From: CAVWDU01 sp963840725
GTDB lineage: Bacteria; Pseudomonadota; Gammaproteobacteria; Pseudomonadales; Halieaceae
Direction: 5' to 3'
Length of the DNA: 64,000 bases
Assembly (NCBI GenBank): GCA_963840725.1
Contig: CAWIZY010000016.1
Span: 186,001-250,000, forward strand
Under the pieces are notes generated by a model. That model was not told the origin of the DNA, ran no database searches, and worked only from the letters and a program-made list of their open reading frames with translations. Position 1 is the first letter of the stretch, and the number at the start of each line of letters is the position of its first letter. This document shows, in pieces, positions 7,673 through 16,976 of the stretch. Made by a program: the position numbers and the translations under genes.

Positions 7673-8623
7673 CTAGTTCATACGCTCCCAGGGTGGGGTG
7701 GCAAACGCCTGCCCAGCGTCTTTGCTGCCGGGCTCCATGAAGTCATGCCGTGCTGTGTCGCCGAAATACTGCCAGAATTGCTCCGCCATGGCGGGGTCTT
7801 CGATGGTGAAGTCGCCGGCGGCCTGGCGCGCCTCTAAGTACTTGCGGTAGGCATCCAGTGGTTCAGGGCCCATTTGCTGATACGCAATGCGGCCGCCGTA
7901 GGTCTCGAACAGCGACCGATTAATCTTCCACTGGCGGATCAGCCCCTCCCCCATACTGCGCCGCATGGCATCCATTTCAATGGCCTCTTCAGGGCTCAGG
8001 TCGTCACCCGCGGTCAGCCCTTCGGCTTCCATGCCGCGACGCATGTTGTCGAGGTAGGTGGCGAGCTCCGATTCCTCGACTTTGATGCCCCGCTCGGCCG
8101 CATAGCGGTCAAACAAAGGCGAGAGCAGCCTGCCCTGCAGCTCTGACAGATCAGCCGCGCGCAGCGGCTCACCGAAGACGCTTGCCACAACAGGCGGCAG
8201 GGGTTCGAATTCGATTATCGAACCGTCTGCCATGGTCGCCAGAAACAGATGCCCGTCCCGCAGGATATAGCTGCGCACCCACTCAAACTGGGCGAGGTAC
8301 TGGCCGGACAGGGACTGCGGCGGACACAGTGCGCGCGTGGCGGCGATGGGGCCAAATTCGAGTCGACCCGGCGCGGCCGATGACCAGCTCCCGCGCCCAC
8401 GATTGCAATCGGCCAACAGGGTCGCCTTGCCCTCGGCGGCAAAGCTCAAGGTGTACTTGTTGGGGTCGTCGGCCACGGCCATGGAGTCGTCCATGCCTGC
8501 AATCGTAAGCAGGCGCCAGGCGCTGCCCTCCAAACCCTCTGCAACAGCAGCAATCGCTGGCTCTATGCTCAGCACCAGTGCCATCGACAGCACCCGTGCT
8601 ACCCCTCTGATTAACAATGACAT
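7673..8623 (-). CDS. META-domain protein with SurA-like C-terminal domain
   Basis: A 316-residue exported protein. After a signal peptide (about 1-26), residues 30-145 form a META/HslJ-like domain: EGSAWRL at the start, TLSFAAEGKATLLADCNRG with the typical CNR turn, and a cysteine in RALCPPQ. Residues 150-316 are helical (EPLRAADLSELQGRLLSPLF, then an E/R-rich stretch) and resemble the N-terminal chaperone region of SurA-type proteins, though without a prolyl isomerase domain. The combination suggests envelope protein handling or stress, which is inference. Its ATG follows the upstream gene's TGA directly (TGAATG), so the two are probably translationally coupled. Confidence 0.75.
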   Translation of the reverse strand: MSLLIRGVARVLSMALVLSIEPAIAAVAEGLEGSAWRLLTIAGMDDSMAVADDPNKYTLSFAAEGKATLLADCNRGRGSWSSAAPGRLEFGPIAATRALCPPQSLSGQYLAQFEWVRSYILRDGHLFLATMADGSIIEFEPLPPVVASVFGEPLRAADLSELQGRLLSPLFDRYAAERGIKVEESELATYLDNMRRGMEAEGLTAGDDLSPEEAIEMDAMRRSMGEGLIRQWKINRSLFETYGGRIAYQQMGPEPLDAYRKYLEARQAAGDFTIEDPAMAEQFWQYFGDTARHDFMEPGSKDAGQAFATPPWERMN

Positions 8624-9313
8624 TCAGCCGCCCTCAATCGCCGCCCGCGGAATTTCCCAGGTTTCACCGTTGGCGAAGTCCAGGGTCCAGGTATCATCCT
8701 TCAGCCGGGCCTTGAGCTCCCGGTTGCTTGCGTTAACGGTGTCCGACAGAAAGTTGATGGTGAATGTTTCACCGAGCTGGTTCTGCACCGTGATCGAGGC
8801 CTGCCGATGTTCCATGCGCGCGATCCCGGCGGGGCAGCTGCCGAACTCTGTCTCTCCCGCCGCCCGGCAACGCAGTCGCGTTGTGGCATCGTAGTCGTCC
8901 GTGGTGAAGGGCGCGGTCCAGTTTTCCTCGTCTGCAGCTTTCAGTCTGCTGGCGTCCCAGTATACGTAGACGCTCTCATCCGGGAACCTGAAAATCAGGC
9001 CCTGGTCGCCGAGACCGCTCTGGCGCATCACCGCGCGGCCGTCCTGGTCCTTGAAATTGCCCGGCGCGTCGCCGACCGGACTCAGGTCATGGGTCACCCC
9101 ATCGGAACGGTTAATCGCGATATAGCCCTGCCGTTGGCTGAACGTGCAGGGAATGAACACGTCCGTATGGTCCTCGCCGATGGGATAGACCTCGCAGGCC
9201 GCGCTGGCGGAATCCGCCCCGGCAGGCTGGGCCTGCCCAAACAGTATCGCAATGGACAGCGCCAACTGAAAGCTGGCACCCGAATGGCGGGTCAATGTTT
9301 TGATAATGCGCAT
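8624..9313 (-). CDS. Exported protein with PCTFSQRQGY core (paralogue of 6512-7084)
   Basis: A 229-residue protein with a signal peptide of about 33 residues. Mature residues start CEVYPIGEDHTDV, then PCTFSQRQGYIAINRSDG and KDQDGRAVMRQ, in the same order and spacing as the plus-strand paralogue at 6512-7084. The C-terminal halves differ: this one has about 100 extra residues with beta-rich character (ITVQNQLGETFTINFLSD, WTLDFANGETWEIPR). Its stop abuts the start of the META-domain gene. Function unknown; the arrangement suggests the pair acts together in the periplasm. Confidence 0.78.
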   Translation of the reverse strand: MRIIKTLTRHSGASFQLALSIAILFGQAQPAGADSASAACEVYPIGEDHTDVFIPCTFSQRQGYIAINRSDGVTHDLSPVGDAPGNFKDQDGRAVMRQSGLGDQGLIFRFPDESVYVYWDASRLKAADEENWTAPFTTDDYDATTRLRCRAAGETEFGSCPAGIARMEHRQASITVQNQLGETFTINFLSDTVNASNRELKARLKDDTWTLDFANGETWEIPRAAIEGG

Positions 9314-9610
9314 GGTTTGATGTGTCCTCCTGCATAACGGCGGCCGATGTCATTGCAGCTGCACGGGCCGGCAGCGAAGTATGAGTTTATTGGCTGGCAG
9401 ACCCTCGGTAAAGTACCGGCGCGGCCCTGGCACACTCCGGGCGCACTCTCCTGGGCACACTCTGGGCATAACCGCAGCCCACCCCGGCACATCCGGGCGG
9501 TGAAACACCTGCGGCTGGCGAGCGGCTCTGCAACTGAGACCCGAATCTGACAGGCGCCGGGTACCGGCATACACTTGTCCCCTGCCAGACCATTTTGCGG
9601 GGGTGACACA
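9314..9610. other. Spacer between divergent genes, nothing recognised
   Basis: Roughly 300 bp separating the minus-strand exported protein from the plus-strand methyltransferase. A loosely repeated GGCACACTC/GGGCGCACTC run occurs near 9428-9470. I find no convincing promoter, RNA or ORF. Confidence 0.4.
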
Positions 9611-10630
9611 ATGAGCACTCAGAGCGCGCTTGCGCGCATCGGCGATGTCCTGCTCGACCCGGGCAGCTCCGACGAGCAACTGCGAGCTTGCCTTACGCGT
9701 TTCACCCGGCTCTGCAGTGAGGCGGGCGGCATCGCACCCGCTGCGGCATTCGATGCCTGGGCCGGTGATTCCTTCCTGCAAGACGGCGTGGCCATAGCCC
9801 CCCAGGCGGCCGCCCATTGTGCGCACGATTATTACCGTAGCGTGATCTATCTCCGCGGCGTCCACGCCGCCATCGAGCAGCTGAGCAGGCGTTTCCCCGG
9901 GGAGGTCCTGCACATTCTGTATGCCGGTTGCGGCCCCTACGCCACCCTGTTGCTGCCACTGCTACCGCGCTATCAGCCCGACGTGCTCAGTGTTTGCTTG
10001 CTGGATATCCACCCCGAGTCACTGGCCAGTGTGGCCAGGCTGCTGGATCATTTTCACCTGGACCGTTTTGCTGTGCATCTTCAGCAGGCCGACGCCTGTC
10101 GCTATGTGCACCCGGAGCCACTGCATCTGATCATCAGTGAAACCATGCAGAAATCACTGGAGCAGGAACCGCAGTTCGCAGTGACCGCACAACTGGCGCC
10201 GCAGTTGCATCAGCAGGGCATCTGGATTCCCCAAAAGATCGAGGTTGGCTTGTGTCTGACGCCAACTGATTCACGATCCGGACCCGCGCCCTACCCGCTG
10301 GGCACTATGCTCGCGCTAACGCCGGCGAATGCCGCAGGCCTGCTGCAGTCAGCGGTTCACCATGCAGAGCGGGACAAATGGGAGCTATCACCGGTGCTGG
10401 TAGAGATACCGTCACTGGAGGATCTGGCCAGCTACCGTGCCGCCCTGACTACCCGCATCCAGGTCTATGGCGGCTTTTGTCTGGAACAACAGGAAGCCGA
10501 AATCACCCTGCCACAAGCCTGTACAGACTTGTCACCCCTGCGGCCGGGGGACCACTGGGAGATCAGTTACCAGCTGGGCAACTACCCAAGGTTCAATGTG
10601 CGGCAAAAAACCGACCGCGAAAAAGCCTAG
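9611..10630 (+). CDS. Class I SAM-dependent methyltransferase-like protein
   Basis: A 339-residue cytosolic protein with a Rossmann-type SAM site: motif I ILYAGCGPYATLL (102-114), an acidic residue at the end of the next strand (LLDIHPESL), then QQADACRY and LIISETMQ. The C-terminal third is beta-rich with a WEISYQLGNYPRF end, giving an overall layout like protein arginine methyltransferases, but the double-E loop is not obvious. The start is ATG 9611, preceded by GGGGGTG; an in-frame extension to 9575 lacks a ribosome-binding site. Stands alone. Substrate unknown. Confidence 0.75.
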   Translation: MSTQSALARIGDVLLDPGSSDEQLRACLTRFTRLCSEAGGIAPAAAFDAWAGDSFLQDGVAIAPQAAAHCAHDYYRSVIYLRGVHAAIEQLSRRFPGEVLHILYAGCGPYATLLLPLLPRYQPDVLSVCLLDIHPESLASVARLLDHFHLDRFAVHLQQADACRYVHPEPLHLIISETMQKSLEQEPQFAVTAQLAPQLHQQGIWIPQKIEVGLCLTPTDSRSGPAPYPLGTMLALTPANAAGLLQSAVHHAERDKWELSPVLVEIPSLEDLASYRAALTTRIQVYGGFCLEQQEAEITLPQACTDLSPLRPGDHWEISYQLGNYPRFNVRQKTDREKA

Positions 10631-10735
10631 CCCCAACGGCTATCGTCGCCCGGGCACCCAGTACTGCAACGAGCGCCATCGCCGTCTACCGGACAATGGG
10701 ATCATACCGGTAACAGCGGCGTATTGCGTGAGATG

Positions 10736-10753
10736 TTGATTAACAGCAATCAA
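10736..10753. promoter_or_regulatory. Inverted repeat upstream of the Lon-like gene
   Basis: TTGATT at 10736-10741 and AATCAA at 10748-10753 form a 6-bp inverted repeat spaced by 6, about 60 bp before the Lon-like start. A possible -10 (TATGCT) lies at 10772-10777. Could be an operator; no regulator is identified. Confidence 0.3.
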
Positions 10754-10811
10754 ATGTCATCCCGTTTGATCTATGCTTAATCTCACCCCCTGCAAAACAG
10801 GCTGATTCGGC

Positions 10812-13227
10812 ATGGCCGATATACCCATCCAGCATCTCAAGGTCGCCAACCCACCCGCGCATCTGGCAGTCGGGCAACTCTACCGCAGCTGCGATCAGTC
10901 AGACCTCGATTTTGCGACCACGGCAGAACTGGAGCCAATGGCCGACCACTTCGGGCAGGATCGCGCGCTTGAGGCCTTGCAGTTTGGCATGCAAATGGCA
11001 CACGAAGGCTACAATATTTTCCTGCTGGGTAGCGCGGGCGTGGGCAAACGCGAACTGCTGCAAAGCGTATTCGAGTCAGACCCTGCGGTATCACGGGTAG
11101 AGGTGTGTGACTGGTGTTACGTCAACAACTTTGCACAGCCCGACAGGCCTAAAGCGCTGCGCTTGCCCAAAGGCATGGCAAGTCAGCTACGGGAGGATAT
11201 GAGCTCGGTGGTCGAAGACCTGCTGGCGATGTTGCCCGCAACGTTTCAGAGCGACGAATACGGCAGTCGGGTGCAGGAACTGGCGGAGGAATATCAGACC
11301 CAGGAGCGAGAAGCCTTTACCGGCAATGGCGGACGAGGCCGCCAGTAAAGACATCGCAATGATACAGACCCCCAGCGGCTACACCCTCGCTCCGCTGAAG
11401 GATGGCGAAGTTCTCAAGCCGGAAGAGTTCGAAGCCTTGCCAAAGGAAACGCAGGAGCAGTTCACGGCGGTTATCGACGAATTGAAGGAAAAACTGAAGG
11501 CGGTTGTACGTCAGCTGCCGGGGTGGCAGAAGGAAAGTCGCAAGAAATTCAGAGACCTCAACCGGGCTTTCTGCCTGCAGTCCATTGACCCGGTCTTTGC
11601 CGAGATCAAAGACCGTTACCGGGAACACCCGGAGGTTGAGGACTACCTCGACGCAGTGCACGCCGATGTTATGGATCAGGCCGAGGCCTTTACGGCGGCA
11701 GAGGACGGGTCGGCGATTCCGGACAACGTCAAACGGCGGGTGGCTGAATTCCCCCAATATAGTGTCAATGTACTGGTGGACAATGCCGCACTGACTGGCG
11801 CGCCCATCATCTACGAGGACAATCCGACCTTTGCCAACCTGATCGGCCGAGTGGAGTATGCGTCGGAGATGGGTGCGCTCACTACCGACTTTACCCTGAT
11901 AAAACCCGGTGCCCTGCATCGCGCCAACGGCGGCTACCTGATTCTGGACGCCGACAAAGTGCTGACCAATCTGTACGCCTGGCAAGCCCTGAAGCGAGCC
12001 CTGAAAGCCAGGGAGCTGCGCATACAGTCTCTGGATCAGATATTCAGTTTTGTGAGCACCGTGCAACTGCAGCCGCAACCGCTGCCGCTGGATGTCAAGG
12101 TGGTGCTCACCGGTGATCGCTATTTGTACTACATTCTCGAGCAATACGACCCCGAGTTTCCGGCGCTGTTCAAAGTGCCTGCGGATATGTCCGAGGACAT
12201 GGCCCGAGGTCCCGAGAGCACGGTCATGTTTGCGCGCATGATCCGCACCTTGCAGCTTCGGGATTCTCTGTTGCCACTTGACCGGGCCGCGGTGGCCCGG
12301 GTCATTGAATACGCCGCGCGGAGAGTGCAAGACAGTGCAAAACTCAGCTTGCACCGCGGCCACATGAGCAAGCTGCTGGTGGAGAGTGATTTCTGTGCCC
12401 GTCAGGCGGGTGCGGAGCTGATATCTGCCGAGCACGTCACGCAGGCCACAGAGGCGTCACTGCGTCGGCTGGACCAGTTCCGTGAAAAGTCCCATGAGAG
12501 CATTCTTCGCGACATCATGCTGGTGGAAACCACAGGGTTGGCGGTAGGACAGGTCAATGGGCTGTCAGTCTATTTCCTGGGCGATTACTCCTTTGGCAAA
12601 CCTGCCCGCATCACCGCAACGGCAAGACTCGGTGCCGGCAAGGTGCTGGATATAGAACGCGAGGTGGACCTGGGCGGCAAGATTCACTCCAAGGCGGTGA
12701 TGATAATCAGTGCCCTGCTGGCCAATCGCTACGCCCGCGAGCAGACGCTGCCCGTGTCAGCCAGTCTGGTATTTGAGCAGTCCTATGGCGGTATAGAAGG
12801 TGACAGTGCTTCGGTAGCCGAGTTTGTTGCGCTGATCTCTGCCATTTCAGACATCCCGGTGCATCAGCATCTCGCGGTCACCGGCTCACTCAACCAGCAC
12901 GGTGAGGTGCAGGCCGTGGGCGGAGTGAATGAGAAGATCGAGGGGTTTTTCGACATTTGCCGACAGCGCGGACTGGATGGTAAGCACGGGGTCGCAATAC
13001 CCAAAGCCAACGAGGTTCATCTTATGCTGCGCAAGGATGTACTGGAAGCGGTGGCCTCAGGCGAGTTCCGCGTCTACAGCCTGGAGACCGTCGATGATGC
13101 ACTGGAACTGCTGTTGGGCTTTACCGCGGCATCCATTGACCAATGCGTCTCGGATAAAATCATGGCGTGGCAGGCGCTGAGAAAAAAGTTTGTCGATGAC
13201 GCCGGAGCTGACAGGCATGGGCGATAA
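10812..13227 (+). pseudogene. Lon-like S16 AAA protease split by a 1-bp frameshift
   Basis: Together the two frames encode about 805 residues of the Lon-related AAA protease family (peptidase S16). Frame 1 (10812-11348) has the N-terminal region and a P-loop GSAGVGK at 73-79, unusually followed by R instead of S/T. Frame 2 (first ATG 11326, to 13227) has the helical insert, Walker B (GGYLILDAD) and the protease domain with catalytic Ser494 (GDSASVAE) and Lys537 (GVNEKIEG), numbered from that ATG. Dropping one G at 11322/11323 rejoins them as REAFTAMADEAASKD, which reads like an intact homologue. So this is a fresh lesion, a sequence error, or two products sharing an ATPase domain. A downstream product alone would lack the P-loop. 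Confidence 0.85.
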
Positions 13228-14002
13228 CGCGCGCGATAGCGCCACGATACTGGTGCCCATAGACCTGCACGGCATTGCCCCGGTGGTGCTGAAAAACCTG
13301 GTCAGTATTGCCCACAATCTCAATCGCGATCTGTTGGGACTGGTGTTGGAGGATGCCCGTTTGTGGCAGGCGGCGAACCTGTCATTCACCACCGAAATTA
13401 TTCTCGACAGTGGCAGGGAGCGTGGTCTGCTACCGACTTATGTCGAGCAATGCCATGGCCAGATCACCCGGGGCACACGGGCCAGTTTGCTGCAGTTGGC
13501 CAATCAGGCGCAGGTCAAACTGGCTTTCGATGAAGTCACAGGCTCCCGCCTGTCCGGGTGCCTGTCCGGGTGCCTGTCCGGCTTATTGTCCCACTACACC
13601 CAATTGGATCTGTTTATCCCACCGCGGCGGCGCTGGCGGGTCACCGCGCCATTACACAAAATAGCCATTCCCCGGCTGGCGGTATTACTGACAGGCGAAG
13701 CCTGCGATGCCCGGGTATTGCAGGCCGCGCAGACACTGGTGGATGCCGAACAGGTGGGTGAAGTCTATGAACTCACTACGGCCGACCGGCCCGCTGCGAA
13801 CACAGCAGCGCTAAAATCGGTGCTTGGCAGGGTCGCAACTCAAAGCCACCTTGGGCCCTCCGCCAGCGCCGTCGCCAACCTGCTTCATCGGTCGCCCTAT
13901 GATCTGTTGATTATGCCCAGAGACTGTCTGCAACTGCTCTCGCCAATGCTGGCAGAGCAAGCGCTGAGCAACTCACCCGGTCAGTTGTTGCTGGTCAGCT
14001 AA
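13217..14002 (+). CDS. UspA-like universal stress family protein
   Basis: A 261-residue protein with a UspA-type opening (SATILVPIDLHGIAPVVLKN, then LNRDLLGLVLEDARL) and an end (YDLLIMPRD, PGQLLLVS) that matches the last strand of the fold. The middle is diverged and I do not see the full ATP-binding G-2x-G-9x-G signature. I chose ATG 13217, which overlaps the Lon-like stop region and has GGAG nine bases upstream; ATG 13196 is the alternative. The overlap implies co-translation with the protease. A 12-bp unit repeated nearly three times at about 13551-13583 encodes SGCLSGCLSG. Confidence 0.65.
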   Translation: MGDNARDSATILVPIDLHGIAPVVLKNLVSIAHNLNRDLLGLVLEDARLWQAANLSFTTEIILDSGRERGLLPTYVEQCHGQITRGTRASLLQLANQAQVKLAFDEVTGSRLSGCLSGCLSGLLSHYTQLDLFIPPRRRWRVTAPLHKIAIPRLAVLLTGEACDARVLQAAQTLVDAEQVGEVYELTTADRPAANTAALKSVLGRVATQSHLGPSASAVANLLHRSPYDLLIMPRDCLQLLSPMLAEQALSNSPGQLLLVS

Positions 14003-14337
14003 TCCGCAGGGAGTTCCGGGTGAAGCCGGGTAAGCATGTACTCTACCGCTGCATCGACATCGTATTCGCTCAGCTGCCCGGCACCGCCCTTTGCGGGCAT
14101 CGCCAGATAACCCTTGTTGGCGTGTTCAGACAAAACGGCCTCCCACAAACTCGATCGGGTACCCCAGTCGTCGGGGTTTTCGATCGAGGGAGCGCCATCC
14201 ACGCCTGTATCGTGACAGCTCGCGCAACTGTCCTCGTAAGCCCGACGGCCATCTGCCAGCCTGTCCGATTCTGCCCACGCGGAGCCGACTGCGCACAGCA
14301 CCGCGATCACGCCCAACGTTGCAAGCTTGTCCACCAT
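13999..14337 (-). CDS. Small periplasmic cytochrome c (c5-like)
   Basis: A 112-residue monoheme cytochrome c. A signal peptide (cleavage after AWA at about 22) sends it to the periplasm. Heme attaches at C38-x-x-C41-H42 (CASCH), and M80 in GYLAMPAKGG is the likely sixth ligand; the pattern is that of class I c5/c-555 cytochromes. It probably shuttles electrons to a terminal oxidase or reductase. It converges with the UspA-like gene, their stops overlapping by 4 bp. Confidence 0.9.
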   Translation of the reverse strand: MVDKLATLGVIAVLCAVGSAWAESDRLADGRRAYEDSCASCHDTGVDGAPSIENPDDWGTRSSLWEAVLSEHANKGYLAMPAKGGAGQLSEYDVDAAVEYMLTRLHPELPAD

Positions 14338-14608
14338 AGCTACCCCCTGTCATTCAAACTGAGAAAATGCTCTCGCTCTCATGTTCAAGTATAGAAGAGC
14401 TTGGACAGATCGGAAGAACTTCCCGACTCCAGCGGACAAGGTGCTCTGTCCGTGTTCTCACCATGTACTCAGAGGCCCTGTGACGATCCCGACTCCTTGG
14501 TGCGCAGGTTCCGGGCCGCGAGCACCAGACGGGCAAACAACAGGTGGACGACTGAGCTTTGTCCTACTACGCTTTCCAAGACCCCGTGTCGCATTCGGAG
14601 ACATTGCT

Positions 14609-16909
14609 ATGCATAACAACAATACCGGCATGTGCAAGCTAAAGCCTGCGCTTGCACTAATGGTTGCACTGGCAGTTATCGCCGGCTGCAGCGATAGCAG
14701 CGATGGCAATCGCGGCGATGACGGCGATATCTCCCTCGGTGCACTGGCCCTGTCGGTAGTGTCCAGCGAGCCGAACCAGGTCAGTGGTGGCGACGCCCGC
14801 GTTACCGTGGCCTTGCCGGAGGGCCTGCCACCGGAGGACGTCGCGGTCACCCTGGACGGGGAGGATGTGCGATCCGTCTTCAGCCCCCGCGGCGACACCG
14901 GCGATCTTGAAGGGGTGGTGACAGGGCTCACCGAGGGAGACAACCTGCTGGTAGCCAGCAGCATAGAAGGGCAGGCTACCGAGGCGGAATTGATACTGGT
15001 CAATCACCCCGCCACCGGACCGATTTTTTCGGGTCCCCACCAAACGCCGTTTCTGTGCGCCACCGACAGCCACCGGGCCGGACTGGAACTGGGCCCGACA
15101 ACCGATGAAAACTGCAGCGTAGAAACGGTGACCAGCTACAAGTACCGCACCACCGAGGGAGCGTGGTCCGATTACTCGCCGGGGCAGGAGCGCCCGGCCG
15201 ACATGGCGACCACAACGACCATCGACGGCGCGGACGTGGATTTCATCGTGCGCTGGGAACGGGGCACCATCAACCGCTTTCTTTACTCCATCGCCATGCT
15301 GGCACCCAATGACAGCGGCGAGGGCGATCCCGACCTGTCCAGCTGGAATGGCCGCCTGATCTACTACTTCCAGGGCGGCGTCGCTATCGGCCACTACCAG
15401 GGCAGCCCCAGCCGCAGCCGCGCCCTCTACACAGACGGCCTCGCGGCCGGCTATGCGGTGGCCTATTCCACCGGCACCAAGACCGGCACCCATTACAACC
15501 TGCAGGTGGGCGGTGAGACCGCCATGATGGTCAAAGACCGTTTTGTCACCGCCTACGGTGCCCCCGACTACACGGTGGGTGTGGGCGGCTCCGGCGGCGG
15601 CATCCAGCAGTATGTCTATGCCCAGAACCACCCCGGACTGATCGATGCCGGGGTGCCGCAGTATTCCTACCCGGATATGGTGAGCCAGACCATTCACATT
15701 GGCGACTGCGAGCTGATAGAACGCTGGATCGATTCCAAGCTGCTCGAAGACCCCGGCTCAAAATGGGCCGACTGGAAAAACCGCAGCTGGTTGATCGGGC
15801 TCAATGCCAGCAACGACGTGCCCAACGATGTCACCGAGTTTGGCCTGACACCCTGGATACCGCCGGGCTCCAGCGAATGCACCGCGGCCTGGCGCGGCCT
15901 CTCGCCCCTGACCTTGAACCCGCTCTTCGGTGAGGTCCCGGGCATCACCCCGGAGCAGCAGGCCGAGGTAGAGTGGACCCACTTCGCCGACCTGATCAAC
16001 ATCTACGGCCGCGCCGAAGACGGCTTCGCCCGCAGCACCTGGGACAACGTTGGGGTGCAGTACGGTTTGCAGGCCTTGACCGATGGCAACATCACCCCGG
16101 AGGAGTTCCTGGACCTCAACTTCAATATCGGTTCATGGCGAGAGGAGTCCGAAATGAGCCAGGAGGGCTGCCCCTTCCTGATCGATATTTGCTTCGCTCT
16201 GGACTTCGACAAGAACCTCTACCCGGATCAGATCGATCCCTGGAGCTGGCGCAACATGGCGCTGTCCGATGGCACCAGCCCCGCCCCCCGACGGGCCGCC
16301 GATGAAGGCGCCATCGACAGAGCCATGGACTCGGGCATGGTTAACCGCGGGGATGTCGAGATCCCCCTGGTGGATGTGCGCCATTACCTCGAAGAGCAAC
16401 TGGATATGCACAACAGCCACCAGTCGTTTGCCGCGCGCCAGCGTCTGCTGAACCACGACGGCGATGCCAGCAATCAGGTGATCTGGTTTGTGGCGCCCGG
16501 TGAGGAGGAGAATTACGACAATACCCTGCAGGCCTTTGCAGTCATCGATGAGTGGATGGAGAACCTTCGCGATAACCCCGATGCGAGCGTGGGCGAAAGC
16601 AAACCGGATGGCGCCGTGGACAGCTGCTTCGACAGCGAGGGCGAACTCATCGCCTCCGGCGAAGGCGTGTGGGATGGCATTCTCAACGACAGCGACCCCG
16701 GCGCCTGCACCGAGCAGTTCCCGGTCTACAGCACCTCGCGCATCGTCGCTGGCGCCCCGATCACCGGCGATGTTTTCAAATGCGACCTGCAGCCGGTAGC
16801 GGCGGCGGTAGAGAGCGGACTGTACGGTGACTGGACACCGGATGAGGAACAGCTGGCCACTCTGGAAGCGATCTTCCCCGACGGCGTCTGTAATTACGCG
16901 GCAGAGTGA
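14609..16909 (+). CDS. DUF6351 family lipoprotein, putative hydrolase
   Basis: A 766-residue lipoprotein: signal peptide, lipobox VIAGC with lipidated C27, and an Asp/Ser-rich linker. After a beta domain (about 45-130) comes the large DUF6351 region. GVGGSGGGIQQYVYAQNHPG resembles an alpha/beta-hydrolase nucleophile elbow (Gly-Ser-Gly) and the late segment VIWFVAPGEEENY could carry the acid. Members are common in marine and soil gammaproteobacteria; substrates are not established. ATG 14609 is chosen because it directly starts the signal peptide and follows GGAG. The 271-bp upstream spacer shows no further gene. Confidence 0.82.
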   Translation: MHNNNTGMCKLKPALALMVALAVIAGCSDSSDGNRGDDGDISLGALALSVVSSEPNQVSGGDARVTVALPEGLPPEDVAVTLDGEDVRSVFSPRGDTGDLEGVVTGLTEGDNLLVASSIEGQATEAELILVNHPATGPIFSGPHQTPFLCATDSHRAGLELGPTTDENCSVETVTSYKYRTTEGAWSDYSPGQERPADMATTTTIDGADVDFIVRWERGTINRFLYSIAMLAPNDSGEGDPDLSSWNGRLIYYFQGGVAIGHYQGSPSRSRALYTDGLAAGYAVAYSTGTKTGTHYNLQVGGETAMMVKDRFVTAYGAPDYTVGVGGSGGGIQQYVYAQNHPGLIDAGVPQYSYPDMVSQTIHIGDCELIERWIDSKLLEDPGSKWADWKNRSWLIGLNASNDVPNDVTEFGLTPWIPPGSSECTAAWRGLSPLTLNPLFGEVPGITPEQQAEVEWTHFADLINIYGRAEDGFARSTWDNVGVQYGLQALTDGNITPEEFLDLNFNIGSWREESEMSQEGCPFLIDICFALDFDKNLYPDQIDPWSWRNMALSDGTSPAPRRAADEGAIDRAMDSGMVNRGDVEIPLVDVRHYLEEQLDMHNSHQSFAARQRLLNHDGDASNQVIWFVAPGEEENYDNTLQAFAVIDEWMENLRDNPDASVGESKPDGAVDSCFDSEGELIASGEGVWDGILNDSDPGACTEQFPVYSTSRIVAGAPITGDVFKCDLQPVAAAVESGLYGDWTPDEEQLATLEAIFPDGVCNYAAE

Positions 16910-16976
16910 GCGCTACCGCTCACTGCCTTGAACCCGCAGAACCGGACCGCAGCCAGCTCGCCAGGCTCGGTCCGTT
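16906..16976. terminator. Hairpins between convergent genes
   Basis: GTGAGCG-CTAC-CGCTCAC at 16906-16923 is a perfect 7-bp stem overlapping the DUF6351 stop codon. A second pair, GGACCG and CGGTCC, lies within 16938-16976. Neither has a clear U-tract, so termination activity is inferred from position between converging genes. Confidence 0.4.

Noticed and set aside
11315..11330. Programmed frameshift in the Lon-like gene
   Set aside because: No slippery heptamer, stop-codon context or stimulatory Shine-Dalgarno like that of prfB is visible, so a lesion or error is more likely.
11317..12435. Minus-strand frame of 372 codons inside the Lon-like gene
   Set aside because: Antisense to protease and ATPase motifs that are clearly the coding strand.
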